Origin: Clostridia bacterium
GTDB taxonomy: Bacteria > Bacillota_A > Clostridia > Oscillospirales > Acutalibacteraceae
Direction of reading: 5' to 3'
DNA length: 32,504 nucleotides
NCBI GenBank assembly: GCA_017390825.1
Contig: JAFPAK010000046.1
Span: 1 to 32,504, forward strand
Shown: piece after piece, positions 32,283 to 32,504 of the stretch
How positions within the stretch are numbered: the first letter of the stretch is position 1
Layout: every line of letters starts with the position of its first letter
Notes under the pieces: generated by a model
Told to the model about the DNA's origin: nothing
Seen by the model: the letters and a program-made list of their open reading frames with translations, nothing else
Databases searched by the model: none
Made by a program: the position numbers and the translations under genes

Positions 32283-32323
32283 TTTGTATTCTCTCTTTCT
32301 TTAATCTCCTTTGAACATATCAA

Positions 32324-32352
32324 ATTATACAACATCTTGTGGCTAAATGCAA
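32324..32352 (-). promoter_or_regulatory. Promoter of nrdD-nrdG-dut
   Basis: On the minus strand: -35 TTGCAT (32347-32352), 17-bp spacer, perfect -10 TATAAT (32324-32329), 41 bp before the start codon. Confidence 0.82.
32327..32342. promoter_or_regulatory. NrdR box, proximal
   Basis: The core CAACATCTTG (32330-32339) fits the NrdR core pattern CWANATNTWG with all fixed positions, and it overlaps the nrdD -10 box and spacer. NrdR represses ribonucleotide reductase genes in most bacteria, so this is the expected place. Confidence 0.65.
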
Positions 32353-32360
32353 TAGCAAAA

Positions 32361-32376
32361 ACAAAATATATTGATT
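32361..32376. promoter_or_regulatory. NrdR box, distal (one core mismatch)
   Basis: ACAAAATATATTGATT matches the 16-bp NrdR consensus at 13 positions, with one mismatch in the core (A for C). It lies just upstream of the -35 box. The gap to the proximal box is 18 bp, slightly longer than the 15-16 bp typical of NrdR box pairs. Confidence 0.5.
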
Positions 32377-32428
32377 TTAAGAGATTTTTGGCTATATGAA
32401 CAATTATTGAGTTGCAAATTCGTAAATA

Positions 32429-32504
32429 CTACACAACTTTAATTTTTTTCAACAAATATTCATATATTTTCTCACCCCATTCAAATAAAAGACTGACAGC
32501 ACCG
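32429..32504 (-). CDS. 3' end of an unidentified gene (cut by window edge)
   Basis: On the minus strand, the frame entering at 32503 is open for 24 codons and ends at TAG (32429-32431). The residues GAVSLLFEWGEKIYEYLL and LKKIKVV look like real protein: an amphipathic helix with a Lys-rich tail. I do not recognise the family; a TsaE-like FEWGEKI element was considered but the expected C-terminal strand is missing. It would run in the same direction as nrdD and end about 75 bp before the nrdD -35 box. Confidence 0.5.
   Translation of the reverse strand, partial: GAVSLLFEWGEKIYEYLLKKIKVV

Noticed and set aside
32429..32504. Assignment of the right-edge fragment to TsaE.
   Set aside because: The FEWGEKI segment is suggestive, but TsaE proteins continue about 25 residues beyond it and this frame stops sooner.

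Overview
The window looks like a chromosomal segment of an anaerobic, low-to-moderate GC Clostridia bacterium, most likely a Ruminococcus or close relative in the Oscillospiraceae. The signs are a type I dockerin on a secreted beta-helix protein with a Thr-rich linker, a multisubunit [FeFe] hydrogenase, class III (anaerobic) ribonucleotide reductase, a Na+-pumping oxaloacetate decarboxylase, and strong Clostridia-type ribosome binding sites. Many promoters can be read as TTGAAA- or TTGACA-like -35 boxes with 16-17 bp spacing to a TATAAT-like -10. There are no insertion sequences, prophage genes or CRISPR arrays.

Layout. (1) 1-2257, minus strand: a tRNA cluster (Val, Asp and a third tRNA cut by the window edge) with its own promoter, then a yerC-methyltransferase-hslO operon read toward it. 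(2) 2371-5943, plus strand: a four-gene Na+ pump operon (OadG-like, biotin carrier, OadB, carboxyltransferase). It converges on (3) 5950-8670, minus strand: a DUF1836 regulator, a His-rich NfeD-like membrane protein and a flotillin. (4) 8764-11139, minus strand: FkbM methyltransferase, YycJ-type metallo-hydrolase and rlmH. (5) 11163-13047, plus strand: PadR-DUF1700-DUF4097, with a perfect inverted repeat over the PadR -10 box. (6) 13068-15245, plus strand: two G3E (CobW/COG0523) GTPases; one carries a 60-bp His/Cys tandem repeat and the other appears fused to a YcgQ/DUF1980-like domain. (7) 15249-19573, minus strand: a membrane-anchored SurA/PrsA-like protein followed by the dockerin beta-helix protein. 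(8) 19741-28169, plus strand: a ten-gene [FeFe] hydrogenase operon. (9) 28184-29109, plus strand: fructose-bisphosphate aldolase. (10) 29165-32376, minus strand: nrdD-nrdG-dut with NrdR-box-like sites. The right edge holds the last codons of an unidentified minus-strand gene.

The most interesting locus is the hydrogenase operon. The catalytic subunits (HydC-like, HndB-like, HydB-like, HydA) are split by six genes: DRTGG domain, GHKL ATPase, HydS-like sensory [FeFe] hydrogenase, second DRTGG domain, PHP phosphoesterase and second GHKL ATPase. The HydS-like protein keeps the H-cluster [4Fe-4S] cysteines but has Ala in place of the proton-relay Cys. This reads as a redox or H2 sensing module co-expressed with the enzyme it may control. 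Second in interest is the G3E pair, which suggests metal (Zn-like) handling by an enzyme with an expandable metal-binding loop plus a GTPase-DUF1980 fusion. All functions here are from reading the sequence and family knowledge; no database search was run.
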